In this document: positions 63,597 to 64,000 of the stretch, one piece after another
Layout of the letters: each line of letters begins with the position of its first letter
How positions within the stretch are numbered: position 1 is the stretch's first letter
From: Pseudomonadota bacterium
GTDB taxonomy: Bacteria > Pseudomonadota > Gammaproteobacteria > Burkholderiales > Casimicrobiaceae
Reading direction: 5' to 3'
Length of the DNA stretch: 64,000 nt
NCBI GenBank assembly: GCA_009786025.1
Contig: WQUA01000005.1
Coordinates: 1-64,000, forward strand
The notes under the pieces: generated by a model
What the model was told of the DNA's origin: nothing
Database searches by the model: none
What the model saw: only the letters and a program-made list of their open reading frames with translations
Program-made: the position numbers and the translations under genes

Positions 63597-64000
63597 TGTT
63601 GCAAACGTCCGGATGGCACATGCTGGATATCGTGATCGTATCGACGATCACGATTTCGGCGGTGTTTGCCGCTTGGCACGGCATCATCCGAACACTGTTC
63701 GGATTGCTTGCCTGCATTCTGGCGCTGGCGGCGGCGTTACTGTTTACTGCGCAAATAGCAGCAATCATCCCGTTTCTGAAAAACTATCCGTTGCTATCAA
63801 CGCTGGTGACGTTTGTACTGATCTTTGTCGGCGTGTTGTTGCTGGTGGGGATTCCGGGCGGGCTTCTGCATCGCCTGTTGCGTCGCTCCGGGATGGGGTT
63901 TGTCGATCGCGGTCTGGGCTTTCTTTTCGGGATTGCGCGCGGTGTCGTGATTGTGCTGGCGGTATTGTGGGTGGTAGAACTGGTGCCCGGTTTCAAGGCG
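63596..64000 (+). CDS. cvpA: CvpA family protein (partial at window end)
   Basis: MLDIVIVSTITISAVFAAWHGIIRTLFGLLACILAL; ATG overlaps upstream stop. Confidence 0.88.
   Translation, partial: MLQTSGWHMLDIVIVSTITISAVFAAWHGIIRTLFGLLACILALAAALLFTAQIAAIIPFLKNYPLLSTLVTFVLIFVGVLLLVGIPGGLLHRLLRRSGMGFVDRGLGFLFGIARGVVIVLAVLWVVELVPGFKA

Overview
Chromosomal window (64 kb) that looks betaproteobacterial by gene content and synteny; genus not assigned. Most of it is core genome: priA, hemE, dacA-like/dat/L,D-transpeptidase, LOG, groES-groEL with a CIRCE operator, tRNA-Ser(UGA), surA-lptD, amgK-murU, prlC, xth, an AI-2E exporter, purC, an MBL hydrolase, bamC-dapA, glycosyltransferases/GtrA, rlmD, azlCD, tsaB-rimI-udg, lplT, leuC-leuD-leuB-asd, fimV, truA, accD, folC, a SPOR protein and cvpA. 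Accessory signals: (1) an 834-bp IS5-family element inserted exactly at the priA stop codon; (2) a 5-kb array of small, co-oriented ORFs at 40.3-45.6 kb, immunity-protein-like in part and partly separated by copies of a ~100-bp repeat; (3) dense families of GC-rich and TIR-bearing dispersed repeats, some translated in-frame inside PriA, RlmD and uracil-DNA glycosylase and some forming C-terminal tails of other proteins; (4) an IPTL-CTERM surface protein split by a frameshift at a homopolymer; (5) a C8 tract in the spacer of a candidate fimV promoter. All assignments are from reading sequence and recalled family features; no database search was run. Most opposite-strand and very short ORFs in the track were treated as spurious.
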